A stretch of 58,931 nucleotides of DNA, from IMG/VR virus record IMGVR_UViG_3300042466_000346, positions 1 through 58,931 of that record; one strand, written 5' to 3'. Numbering within the stretch: the stretch's first letter is position 1; each line of letters opens with the position of its first letter. The translations under genes and the position numbers were made by a program. This stretch comes from a virus. Under the pieces are notes generated by a model. It searched no databases, was not told the origin of the DNA, and saw only the letters and a list, made by a program, of their open reading frames with translations. Positions 52,901 to 58,931 of this stretch are shown piece by piece.

Positions 52901-55345
52901 GTTCTTGTAGAGGAGCCTATCTTTATGTGGAGAGTAACTAGGCCTAATGATGAGTCTTATATTGAGGAAGAAGCTCCTTCATTCCTGTGGTTTAGTCCTA
53001 AAGTAAGTACAGAGTTTCAGAACCCTAACCACGTGTTGGGAGAAACTACCTTCAAGGAGACTACCTCAGGTCCTTACTATAACGCTAACTATGATAGTTT
53101 AAGAAGCAATCAGAAAGTTCTGCTTGGTCGTATGCGTGATGCACTGAACGGTGCACAGTCTGAACTTTACAAAAAGGATAAGTTAGGTGATATTATCCCC
53201 GGAATCTATAAGACAGGAGGTGAATTATTCATTGACTTGATTACAGGTAGATCTAATCCGTTAAAACGTTGGTGGAATCAACAAAAGGAATGGTTGTTAG
53301 GTGAAACACGTCAGGCATTGGGTGATGAGGATGAAACTTTTGGTATTGCAGAACAAACAGATGCTTTTGGAGAACCTATTACTAGAGAGTCTCGTAAGTT
53401 ATTCGTAAGATATAGCCGTCCTATGGCTGCAGAAGAACAGTCTTATGATATTATGACTGCCATTGCTTCTTACTCAGCATCTGCTGCTAGGTTTAGAACT
53501 CATCGTAAGTACCAATCTACTATTCTGGCAATGGAAGAATTGCTTAGTGGTAGAAAGGCACCTGCTTCTTTGTTAAATAAACAGGGTTCTTCAAGCAATA
53601 AAGTAATTGGTGATTTGATTGACCGTCAGTTGTATGGTAAAGGAGTAAATAATCCTAAGAACGTTTTTGCTAAAGTAGCCAATGGTATTCTACATGGTGC
53701 AGGTAGACTTGCCGGTGCTAAGAGTTTGGGTTTTAACGCCATCTCTTTGTTCCCTAACTACTTTAACGGTTACAAGAACAACTTGGCAGACCGTAGATTC
53801 TATGACTTGAGTTACAGCGATTACTTGGCTGCCTACAAAGAGACTATGGGATTGTCTTTAGACTTTATCACTGGTCATGCTCAGACAGGTAATAAGCCTC
53901 TACGTATGCAGATCATTGATTTCTTTGGGGGAACTCAATCTAACTACGAGCAAGAGTTTAAGGAGTTGTCTAACAAAGGAGTCTTTAAGTATTCTAAGTT
54001 CCATAAGTTTGTCTCTAACTTAAGGGAGTACACTGAATATGATATTGCTGCGCAGACAACGTTTGCCATGCTTAATAAATATCGTGTACCTCTAACTACT
54101 GGTGGAGAGATTAAGCTTAAAGATGCTTTCCACATAGTAAACGGGGCACTTGCTATCAAACCTGACGTAGTAGTTTCTCCTCAGTTGCTTAGAAAGATTA
54201 AGGATGAGATATCTACCGCTAACTATCGTGCACAGGGTGTATACGATAGTATCGGACAACCTACTGTAGCCAAGTACGCTTTGGTACGCCAACTTCTGTT
54301 TTTGAAGAAGTGGGTTCCTATGCATGCTAAGACAGAGTGGGGAGTAGGAAACATTCACTATGGTGCCGGTGTTAAGACTGTAGGTGCCAACTTAGCAATG
54401 ATGCGTTTTCTTCAACAGACTTTCTTTGAGTATGGAAGATTCTGGGAAGCAAGTAAAAACTTGACTAAGGCAGAGAAGGCAGCATTGGCTAAATTTAGAT
54501 TTAACTTCTTTGCTTACTTGACTCTAGGTAATGTTATCAGTCAGATGGCTTTGTCTCTTGAGTGTGAAGATGACGGAGAGGCTGACTGGAAGGACTACGT
54601 TTGTTTCTTGTCAAAGAAAATAGCTAACGAAGCTGAAGGTGTATTCACTCTTTGGGGCATGAACGAAATGTTGTTTACTTATGTACAAGAGCAAGCAAAC
54701 GGTACAGGATTCTTCGAGAAGTTAGGTTGGTCTGTTTTTGGTCCGTTCAGTGTATTTAGAAAGTTTGTAGATTGGGACAATGGTTTGTATAGCACAGACC
54801 CTTACTACAAGTATCGACCTAACTCTGATAAGATTGATTGGGATAAAACGCACCCAACCCAAGCAGGTAAGCCTGGTTTAGGTGTACTTGCAATGGAGAT
54901 ACTAGGAACTAAAGGTGCTATGTTAGGATTAGATGCTAAGTCTATCGAGTTCCAGAACAGAGCATTTAACAGTTACACTCCTAAGACGTACACGAAAGAG
55001 TTGCGTACTCGTTACCTTGAAAATCATGATGGTCTTGAGACTATGAAGACTCGTACAGAAGAAGCTCAAGCTAAAAAGCAGTACAAGAAACAGCTTAAGC
55101 AACTACAGAAAAGAGTATCTGCATTTGAAGCCGCTGGTGAAGATGTGCCTCAGGAAATCTACGATGAGATGGAAGTATTAAACTCTAACTACTCTGTAAG
55201 ATTAAGTGAGATTCAGGCAGGACGTGAACCCAACAAAGTATTTACAGGAGTGAAACCATTCTATATGTCAAGGCCAGGATTAGACTTAGAGGAAGAAGAA
55301 ATTTCTCAAGCAGTTGAAGCTCCAAGTTCTGATGAGTTTGATTAA
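46913..55345 (+). CDS. Second giant virion polypeptide (WCT domain, two zincin motifs, long helical C-terminal half)
   Basis: 2,810 residues. Residues about 170-350 resemble the WCT or PcfJ-like domain of large phage and conjugative-element proteins (STWCTSGSMTEYYVQNYDNY, then VAGIEVG). Residues about 515-580 look like DUF4116-type repeats. Two metalloprotease-like motifs follow: H625-E-V-A-H629 with possible ligand E695, and H1009-E-F-S-H1013 with possible ligand E1065. From about 1200 the chain is mostly helical, with coiled coils, to a region (about 2250-2700) conserved in crAss-like giant proteins. Large phage proteins combining such domains have been grouped as polyvalent proteins, thought to be delivered into the host. 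The first 620 codons are visibly more AT-rich than the rest. It probably travels with the RNA polymerase. Enzyme activity is not proven. Confidence 0.75.
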   Translation: MICPNLNDPEVKAKFDQLLSVVPEYAYYLWDKYEGEVPAKYYNLSTVAPGLGTSVTTVENAIKSNLPKEISNAVSVVDLVPLDILGREDLFLSMKEILNENGITDELLINWAGKNKAVIGNIKKFRSTEQLEKVVDTIYNNKAKVENHVELKSNELALNSFKKWVEALEKYPVPFRDLMLTHAIKYLNPQRRSKYVLQLSKVALQKAYGIVVNKPHEANRIGKLYDEEVLATLSDSVDHEPSASGKGYWVHVPRTAKTDEKLSDREQYKTNVETLRKLSPSTWCTSGSMTEYYVQNYDNYLLIVDGITVAGIEVGINNTSSRQLHGTKVFYLFKSDGYLKDGYAIYSDRKEELDDKNLLTSETTKNPSGVEFTYINLKEEDKEKRPVKEVTSRANNGVAPIDHLDDIIAFFEKHNLDLNNNSVKRAQQLKSEGKVDSEYKEEFQGYIDPFDYEGQPDFYDPDYDFDVDQYEELRAEERNRRQLIAAQLISVEETLDNLELLALQNENNVFQQIPQELRDDETVARRAVLLDPHNIRHISTNVPFYRELATEVVTNTPYIWSYLPEEGRNIPGLEEIYRQYNLEDDLPFSKTSSKQIQGYYDPKNDKVVVVASNVSPEEAPKVAIHEVAHRGMLRMAKELKGTKELYQVLFNSEKELMKKLPELLKRTGHTNIESLLQDYGFSTESEEGKAKLLMELAARWAETLVDKPKPTWWKQFLSGIQQWVKNFTGKTLNEAEVNELVGGFVRYGTAPVSNVMYSKATLDDIKNHYLRLEVNLKLAQDLLKNPEYVSLDSYSKKIAYISNKVWQSETQKIKDRPSVTLIGNRIYHTSTEYVKPHQILGYADTTALKINSKYIINGGKKIAWARYDDSGVYVEIDPRYNFAADIVDLVETVEEEEIRAEIEMMGLQEALDAEKHALMEKLIQSNELLIDGEVLPLSNVMFQKTMELSNVLKRGNVRKFGQIFDKLVAKFPGVTWAWDTSIDGAARVDLATGQILVNPYLVKEDTAWHEFSHFIIRGLRTSNPEAFSKLVAQVEKLHAENPTGSSQAYVEANYPELKGTAEFWEEVIATEVGSQATEYTPKTGLYNTIVQFFTDILTDLGFVTPKFDTLGDIVTALYNPNFEFEFYPTNSEVSDYMFSRVMPKDIDAFTEHLMRDPNNPDDFSPAIKQIQLISDAITDQEFARLMDTNKYFTSEEIRKSTSLRQAGAVFESSKGRIKAMATKEDVAEAVLDLANYMQYMSIYFQGLIDHLQTLSQDPNIPPGKKLGDIHRAFKQALVVQRHIEEITGDRFNNQGALARSVFKPNTVSSIVQLAQTSAKQEVNTNPFLKNLFWLKQSLNSIVEKHNQYIQEPILDELSEYYEEATKGLIETINQDIQQLDSQLSKKSFDVVGQANKNNADRTYRNRVVRAISKVGNGVDSKFVVTYTDGAIQEFTNFRQFKLSFELPVSVGNILNRIQDSKDDYTNKLPTRENLSKLLMDTNSELFAAFDTATTTKNPGIQLVASYLKGMDISHRGSLTTLRSEMENLMQDIIAEEGAQFGGSIVDVKSFYKPYYRETFLYEVVDGVLNKDKRILVLNTATKTVEMRNYMTEQNYNIQHGMDDVADLDPTDMSAEAVARRSAAEQKVQEAIENLEKFKEQYTERPFTDKYYEIQAKLPVEIRNKRNSIYQEMAAVREAFVGGEITEEAFELLRLNQAELDDMESLYDSLGNLKQGEAYDVAKAIIDWKTAKSNTEIPQLDANGMPLLDAKGQPIVKIVPTTVYPKLSDETLNVFTRTLSSRKQKLQSAIAAAESQYKAAQNDSARQLALRLKQDAYDEYNRWASIYTRTTYSQAFYDERALITSEIQQLLGDRGDNLTELYENLFNLLKGKKDRNGEYMPNEVSDGQRQTAKELEERIEEIKGLTRQNSPLDKDTKEKLVVLVQKLQDLQSNVNSKAYEKTVEDIKASLRTQIATANPTLDSSSIERLVSQAFKQSAWYADNHIKKVRYDSQREETVLVEEPIFMWRVTRPNDESYIEEEAPSFLWFSPKVSTEFQNPNHVLGETTFKETTSGPYYNANYDSLRSNQKVLLGRMRDALNGAQSELYKKDKLGDIIPGIYKTGGELFIDLITGRSNPLKRWWNQQKEWLLGETRQALGDEDETFGIAEQTDAFGEPITRESRKLFVRYSRPMAAEEQSYDIMTAIASYSASAARFRTHRKYQSTILAMEELLSGRKAPASLLNKQGSSSNKVIGDLIDRQLYGKGVNNPKNVFAKVANGILHGAGRLAGAKSLGFNAISLFPNYFNGYKNNLADRRFYDLSYSDYLAAYKETMGLSLDFITGHAQTGNKPLRMQIIDFFGGTQSNYEQEFKELSNKGVFKYSKFHKFVSNLREYTEYDIAAQTTFAMLNKYRVPLTTGGEIKLKDAFHIVNGALAIKPDVVVSPQLLRKIKDEISTANYRAQGVYDSIGQPTVAKYALVRQLLFLKKWVPMHAKTEWGVGNIHYGAGVKTVGANLAMMRFLQQTFFEYGRFWEASKNLTKAEKAALAKFRFNFFAYLTLGNVISQMALSLECEDDGEADWKDYVCFLSKKIANEAEGVFTLWGMNEMLFTYVQEQANGTGFFEKLGWSVFGPFSVFRKFVDWDNGLYSTDPYYKYRPNSDKIDWDKTHPTQAGKPGLGVLAMEILGTKGAMLGLDAKSIEFQNRAFNSYTPKTYTKELRTRYLENHDGLETMKTRTEEAQAKKQYKKQLKQLQKRVSAFEAAGEDVPQEIYDEMEVLNSNYSVRLSEIQAGREPNKVFTGVKPFYMSRPGLDLEEEEISQAVEAPSSDEFD

Positions 55346-55349
55346 CCTC

Positions 55350-55379
55350 TTGACTTATTTATAAATAAACTTAACTTTG
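55350..55379 (+). promoter_or_regulatory. Promoter P5 for the fibre and lysis unit
   Basis: TTG at 55350-55352, exactly 19 bases, TAACTTTG at 55372-55379. The start codon lies 38 bases after the -7 element, and a seven-codon ATG frame (55382-55405) lies in the leader. Confidence 0.75.
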
Positions 55380-55417
55380 TAATGTCGGACGCAAGTCGGT
55401 TTTAATAACGAAAGAAA

Positions 55418-55720
55418 ATGGATAATTATCAACAAGTAAACGAACAAGGAAAACGCTTGAGAGCGATTTCAGCACACACTGGACTTTCTGTAGGCTCTGG
55501 AGGCTTTAAACGCCACGGCACAGGTACTGTATCAAACGTACGCTACAATGCACTAGTAGTACAAGAAGATACTGTATTCACAGAATTTCTTGTCAATGGT
55601 GCTTCTGAGTTGTCTAACAATGGTATGAGTACTATCACCTTCAAGCAAGGAGCATTTCTTCCTGGAGGAGTGATTACAGGATTTGCTATCTCTTCAGGTA
55701 GTGTAATTGCCTATAAGTAA
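55418..55720 (+). CDS. Small tail / fibre-base protein
   Basis: 100 residues, soluble, beta-rich with many Gly, Ser and Asn (NEQGKRLRAISAHTGLSVGS, then ITFKQGAFLPGGVITGFAIS). It resembles the small trimeric proteins that open fibre cassettes in Bacteroidota phages, where they may join a fibre to the tail. The stop and the next start share a base (TAATG). Codon style matches the phage backbone, unlike the two genes that follow. Function inferred from place and fold style only. Confidence 0.5.
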   Translation: MDNYQQVNEQGKRLRAISAHTGLSVGSGGFKRHGTGTVSNVRYNALVVQEDTVFTEFLVNGASELSNNGMSTITFKQGAFLPGGVITGFAISSGSVIAYK

Positions 55721-57453
55721 TGATACAAGGCATTGGATTGGGCATTGGAATCAATCGTTCCAACTATGCCCAAGGGATTTTTTCGGCTTATCAGAGTCGG
55801 GTTGTTGCCGATGGTGGAGTAACTGAGGCGGGTGCTTGTGTAAATGCAGTAAGTTCGTTATTGCAGTCAGCATCATTGTTGCTCATTCCATCGGGCTACA
55901 AGTCGGGCAAAGCATATGCCGAAATTCCCACCAACGGAAACGGTGATTTAACTTGGACACGGGCGAGTGATGCTTGGCGTACAAATGCCGATGGGTTGAT
56001 TCAACGAGTTCCGTGGAATTTGTTGTCAAACACAAATACTTTTAGCAGTTGGAGTTTAGAAGGTGGAGCATTGACAAGCGGTTTTGCTGACCCAGAAGGC
56101 GGATTAACTGCATATAGATATGTCCAAACAACTGGTGGACTTTATTCGGGTAGTTCTACGGCAACATCAGGTAATAAAACTGCATCTATATGGTTGAGAA
56201 GTGTTTCGGGTACATCAATCACTTGTAATCTTCAAGATGGCGGAAGTGGAAATAATACAGTTGTTACTGTTACGGGCGATTGGCAATTATTTACCGCTAC
56301 ATATACAACATCTACATCAAGACCATCTTTATATGTATGGGGAATTTCAAACGCATCAGGGATTTTTGTTTGGCATCCACAATTAGTAGAAGGCAGTTCA
56401 GCCCAAACCTATTTCCCCACAACCGATAGGTTGAATGTACCCCGTCTATCCTATATGTACGGCAGTTGTCCTGCGTTGTTGTTAGAACCGCAGAGGACAA
56501 ATGTATTTCAAAATAGTGGATGGACTGGGGGAGGTGCTACACCTACTGGGTGGACATCTTTTATTAGTGGTAGCACAACTGCACTTGCATCAATAAAAAA
56601 TTTAAGTGTTACTGCGTATCGTTTTAGCGGAACATCACAAAGGACTTTTTTTGTTAATTCAATATCCGTTACAAGCGGAACAACCTACACAATTAGTTTT
56701 TATGTTGAAAGCGTAACAACTGCCGCAGAAATACAACAATGCGTTTCTTTTGGTTCGTCAACATCTTCAACATACTACAAAAATGGCGTTGCGATTACAT
56801 CATTAACATTGGTTGAAGCGGGGAATTTATATTCCGTTACTTGGGTTGCAGGTACGACAGCAACTGCCGACATGAGAATTGGAATCGGAACGCAATCAAA
56901 TGTAACTGCGAACATCGTTATATCTATGCCCCAAATGGAACAAGGGGCGTATCCCACAACATTCATTTTGTCACCCGTTGGTGCATCAGCCACCCGTATT
57001 GCCGATTCATTCTCACGCAATAACATCTACACCAATGGTTTGATTACATCAAGTGGGGGTACTTGGTTTGTGGAGTTGAGGGGGAATTTGAGTTATACAA
57101 GGGATAACACGCAAAATCAATTACTTTTTTCGGACACAGGTTTGACAAATTTTTTCCGTTTAAGAAATGACGGAACACCAAATACAAGGTTGAGAATTCA
57201 AAAAAATGTTTCGGGTACAACAAGCGACCTTTTCTTAACAAATACCGACACCGTAAAATTTGCGATTAAATGGAATGGCAGTACTGCGGATGTGTTTGTG
57301 AATGGTACAAAGGAAGTAAGTGCAACATCATTTACCGCTACTCAATTACAAGATTTAACAGTAAATCCACAAGTTCCAATTTTTGTTCAAGCAATGGGAT
57401 TTTATACAACCCCGTTGAGTGACACTCAATGTCAAACCCTTACCACCTTATGA
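55720..57453 (+). CDS. Tail fibre / spike protein with carbohydrate-binding-type domains
   Basis: 577 residues. After a short N-terminal segment, SGKAYAEIPTNGNGDLTWTR, with ADGLIQRVPWNLL soon after, is a motif I know from fibre and spike proteins of Bacteroidota phages. Two similar jelly-roll-like modules follow (about 110-225, WSLEGGALTSG; about 265-410, ending in a YPTTFILSPVGASATR segment). A C-terminal LamG-like part spans about 430-577 (GTWFVELRGNLSY, VKFAIKWNGSTADVFVNG). Codon use (ACA Thr, CGG/AGG Arg, GCG Ala, runs of TTT) differs sharply from the upstream genes. It is probably the receptor-contact protein and probably acquired. The stop overlaps the next start. Confidence 0.65.
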   Translation: MIQGIGLGIGINRSNYAQGIFSAYQSRVVADGGVTEAGACVNAVSSLLQSASLLLIPSGYKSGKAYAEIPTNGNGDLTWTRASDAWRTNADGLIQRVPWNLLSNTNTFSSWSLEGGALTSGFADPEGGLTAYRYVQTTGGLYSGSSTATSGNKTASIWLRSVSGTSITCNLQDGGSGNNTVVTVTGDWQLFTATYTTSTSRPSLYVWGISNASGIFVWHPQLVEGSSAQTYFPTTDRLNVPRLSYMYGSCPALLLEPQRTNVFQNSGWTGGGATPTGWTSFISGSTTALASIKNLSVTAYRFSGTSQRTFFVNSISVTSGTTYTISFYVESVTTAAEIQQCVSFGSSTSSTYYKNGVAITSLTLVEAGNLYSVTWVAGTTATADMRIGIGTQSNVTANIVISMPQMEQGAYPTTFILSPVGASATRIADSFSRNNIYTNGLITSSGGTWFVELRGNLSYTRDNTQNQLLFSDTGLTNFFRLRNDGTPNTRLRIQKNVSGTTSDLFLTNTDTVKFAIKWNGSTADVFVNGTKEVSATSFTATQLQDLTVNPQVPIFVQAMGFYTTPLSDTQCQTLTTL

Positions 57454-57791
57454 CCTTCGCAAAATACTCATTCCTAAACCAAGCCGAATGGCTAACATAC
57501 CAAGCCCAAATCAGCACAACGGTTGAAGGTAGCGTAACCTACACGAATTGTGCAGTCCACGAAATAGGGCAAATCTGTTTAGCAACAGACAACGAAGGTA
57601 ACTGCACCGACCTTTCCCCGTTGTATGCCGTGGACATCCTTTGGAATGGTGAGCCGTTGGAATCGTTCAGCACAAAAGAGGTGTTCCCAAATCCCGTGGG
57701 CGTTCATACTTTTAGTGGGTGTGAGTCGCTTTACTTTGCCCGTTTCTGTGAATTTAATCCGTCATCACCCTTTTGCAATATCCCTGAATAA
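57450..57791 (+). CDS. Small fibre-associated protein
   Basis: 113 residues from the ATG at 57450, which overlaps the fibre stop as ATGA. A longer frame opens at 57429, but it would overlap the fibre gene more, and the protein from 57450 (MTFAKYSFLNQAEWLTYQAQ) begins in the manner of this kind of protein. It has several Cys (NCAVHEIGQICLA, GNCTD, FSGCESLYFARFC, FCNIPE) and shares the foreign codon style of the fibre gene, so the two were likely gained together. It may be a fibre chaperone or an accessory subunit; no known domain is recognised. Confidence 0.6.
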   Translation: MTFAKYSFLNQAEWLTYQAQISTTVEGSVTYTNCAVHEIGQICLATDNEGNCTDLSPLYAVDILWNGEPLESFSTKEVFPNPVGVHTFSGCESLYFARFCEFNPSSPFCNIPE

Positions 57792-58210
57792 TGAAGACCT
57801 CTTTCCTCTTATACACAGGTACAACTCTCTTAGCTTTTTTAGGAACTTACTTCCTTAATCTAGGAGCAGATAATGCTGAACAGTACTTAGCTGTAGTTGC
57901 TGTTGTGTTTATAGATGGATTCTTTGGGGTATGGGCAGGAACTAAGATGGAAGGCTTTAAGACGCATAAAGCTCTTAGCGTGCTTAAAACTTTAATGGTG
58001 TGGGTATTTATGCTTACAGGTATCTTAATGATTGAGAAGGGCTTTGAAGGCACTTTCTGGCTAAGTGAGACTATCTGTGCTCCTTTTATTCTCTTTCAGC
58101 TTATAAGTGCACTCAAGAACGCAGCTAGGGCTGGCTTGATAAAGAATGAGTTACTGCAGTTAATCTTAGATAAAATCGACCAACATAAAGTAAATGAAAA
58201 ACAAGATTGA
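57791..58210 (+). CDS. Holin-like protein
   Basis: 139 residues with four hydrophobic segments: about 5-22 (FLLYTGTTLLAFLGTYFL), 30-50 (YLAVVAVVFIDGFFGVWAG), 64-82 (VLKTLMVWVFMLTGILMI) and 88-110. The short loops, charged C-terminal tail (LILDKIDQHKVNEKQD) and the FIDGFFGVWAG motif match the phage_holin_4-type family found in phages of Bacteroidota. Holins form holes in the inner membrane to time lysis. The start overlaps the previous stop (TAATG) and the end overlaps the next gene by 17 bases. No endolysin is visible in the window. Confidence 0.75.
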   Translation: MKTSFLLYTGTTLLAFLGTYFLNLGADNAEQYLAVVAVVFIDGFFGVWAGTKMEGFKTHKALSVLKTLMVWVFMLTGILMIEKGFEGTFWLSETICAPFILFQLISALKNAARAGLIKNELLQLILDKIDQHKVNEKQD

Positions 58211-58514
58211 AGTTATTGTTATAGGGCTACTACTAATCACAGTAGCTTTTTTGTTATGGGAAAGACAAAGCTTAAGTAGCGGTAGTGAAGAGAAATTTAT
58301 GTCTTACATGGACTCTATGGAGAAACGCAACGAAAGTTTCCTCAGTAGGGTAGATTCTTTATCTACACTTAAACATGAACAATTTAGTTACTATGAAAAA
58401 ATCAACCTCAAGTATGACACTATTCAGATTGCTCTTGATACTATGCCTGACATTGACGGCACCAAGTATCTACTCACAATCTCTAGACAGCTTACCGCTA
58501 AAGGAGTTGAATAA
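58194..58514 (+). CDS. Inner-membrane spanin-like protein
   Basis: 106 residues: an N-terminal membrane helix (VIVIGLLLITVAFLLW) followed by a charged helical periplasmic part with coiled-coil character (SYMDSMEKRNESFLSRVDSL). This is the layout of an i-spanin, which links the inner to the outer membrane at lysis. The gene overlaps the holin by 17 bases and the next gene by about 120 bases in a different frame, as in many Rz/Rz1 pairs. The assignment rests on topology and position, not on sequence match. Confidence 0.5.
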   Translation: MKNKIEVIVIGLLLITVAFLLWERQSLSSGSEEKFMSYMDSMEKRNESFLSRVDSLSTLKHEQFSYYEKINLKYDTIQIALDTMPDIDGTKYLLTISRQLTAKGVE

Positions 58515-58764
58515 CGAATTCCTTAAGGGAATCAAAGCCAGAGAACGTGTAGTTGTTCTTAAGACTGTTATTCACTTGGACAGTCAGCAAATCAGTCTCT
58601 ACAAGGATTCTATTGTACCTAGTTATCAACAGATGATTGAGGTGTCTAAAAAAGAAGTCTATGACCTTAATAGAACCATTGACCGTAAGGATGCAGAGAT
58701 GAAGCTTTACAAGTATGGTTTTGTAGGTATGTCTATCCTAGCAATCCTTGGATTTATCTTATGA
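58393..58764 (+). CDS. Signal-peptide protein overlapping the spanin-like gene
   Basis: 123 residues from the ATG at 58393, chosen because it begins a clean signal peptide (MKKSTSSMTLFRLLLILCLT, cleavage near YSQ). An upstream in-frame ATG at 58375 adds six residues without a better signal. The mature part is a charged helix with coiled-coil pattern and ends in a second hydrophobic helix (YGFVGMSILAILGFIL), so it would be anchored by its C-terminus. It could be the partner of the upstream protein in a spanin-type complex, although an o-spanin is normally a lipoprotein and no clear lipobox is present (LILC is the closest match). Confidence 0.5.
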   Translation: MKKSTSSMTLFRLLLILCLTLTAPSIYSQSLDSLPLKELNNEFLKGIKARERVVVLKTVIHLDSQQISLYKDSIVPSYQQMIEVSKKEVYDLNRTIDRKDAEMKLYKYGFVGMSILAILGFIL

Positions 58765-58931
58765 AAAACTTATTATTAACTCTAGTTGTTCTTTTGTCTG
58801 GTCAGTTATTTGCCCAGAGAGATAGCGTTCTAATCAAGACCCCAATATACTCTTGTGTATACTCAGAGGTTCTCCAACAACCTAAACGTGTGTGGTACAC
58901 AGTACAATGCCCTACAGGTTCTTATCCTCGT
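58761..58931 (+). CDS. Secreted protein, start only; possibly a DNA/RNA non-specific endonuclease
   Basis: 57 residues visible, cut by the window end. ATGA overlap with the previous gene. A clear signal peptide (MKNLLLTLVVLLSGQLFAQ) is followed by LIKTPIYSCVYSEVLQQPKR and VWYTVQCPTGSYPR. The YSEVLQQP...YTVxCP segment recalls the opening of secreted nucleases of the DNA/RNA non-specific endonuclease type seen near lysis genes of related phages, but the catalytic DRGH-type motif would lie beyond the window. Secretion is well supported; the nuclease call is a guess. Confidence 0.4.
   Translation, partial: MKNLLLTLVVLLSGQLFAQRDSVLIKTPIYSCVYSEVLQQPKRVWYTVQCPTGSYPR

Noticed and set aside
57625-57858. 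77-residue plus-strand frame across the fibre-holin junction
   Set aside because: Overlaps two well-supported genes whose TAATG join explains the region better.

Overview
The window is the late structural block of a crAss-like phage (order Crassvirales) whose host is very probably a member of the Bacteroidota. The evidence is gene content and order: terminase C-terminus, portal, acidic scaffold-like protein, crAss-type major capsid protein, ring proteins, a 2,081-residue muzzle protein, internal cargo proteins, and two giant virion polypeptides, one of which carries the DYDID loop of the crAss-like virion RNA polymerase. Five intergenic sites match the Bacteroidota promoter layout (TTG, exactly 19 bases, TAnnTTTG). 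All genes lie on the + strand and are packed with 1-4 base overlaps or short gaps. There is no tRNA, CRISPR array, integrase or replication gene. No gene-free stretch exceeds about 130 bases.

Layout. 1-3546: end of the large terminase gene and the portal gene, closed by a terminator. 3597-13244: promoter P1, then scaffold-like protein, major capsid protein, a conserved structural protein, a ring protein, two probable capsid surface proteins, and a Cys-rich set of head or fibre proteins. Three of these genes are each followed by a GC-rich hairpin. 13332-27334: promoter P2, then two further ring proteins around a small HTDGY-type protein, the muzzle, a small helical protein, two cargo-like proteins that share a peptidoglycan-binding module (one also has an L,D-transpeptidase-like domain), two very basic small proteins and a GIY-YIG homing endonuclease. 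27346-46873: a terminator overlapping promoter P3, then two cargo-like proteins and the 4,703-residue RNA polymerase polypeptide, which also has a zincin motif and a C-terminal macro-like domain. 46878-55345: promoter P4 and a 2,810-residue partner polypeptide with a WCT-type domain and two HExxH motifs. 55350-58931: promoter P5, a small tail protein, a fibre pair of foreign codon style, holin, two spanin-like proteins in overlapping frames, and the start of a secreted protein that may be a nuclease.

How it fits together: the first units build and fill the capsid and tail. The middle units supply proteins expected to be packaged and ejected (RNA polymerase, proteases, wall-binding proteins). 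The last unit supplies receptor-contact and lysis functions. The least expected parts are the cargo region at 21935-30847 (L,D-transpeptidase-like domain, repeated wall-binding module, recurring double-glycine motifs, an A12 run at a domain junction), the macro-like domain fused to the RNA polymerase, and the uniform promoter set. Family names come from reading the translated sequences; no database search was run.
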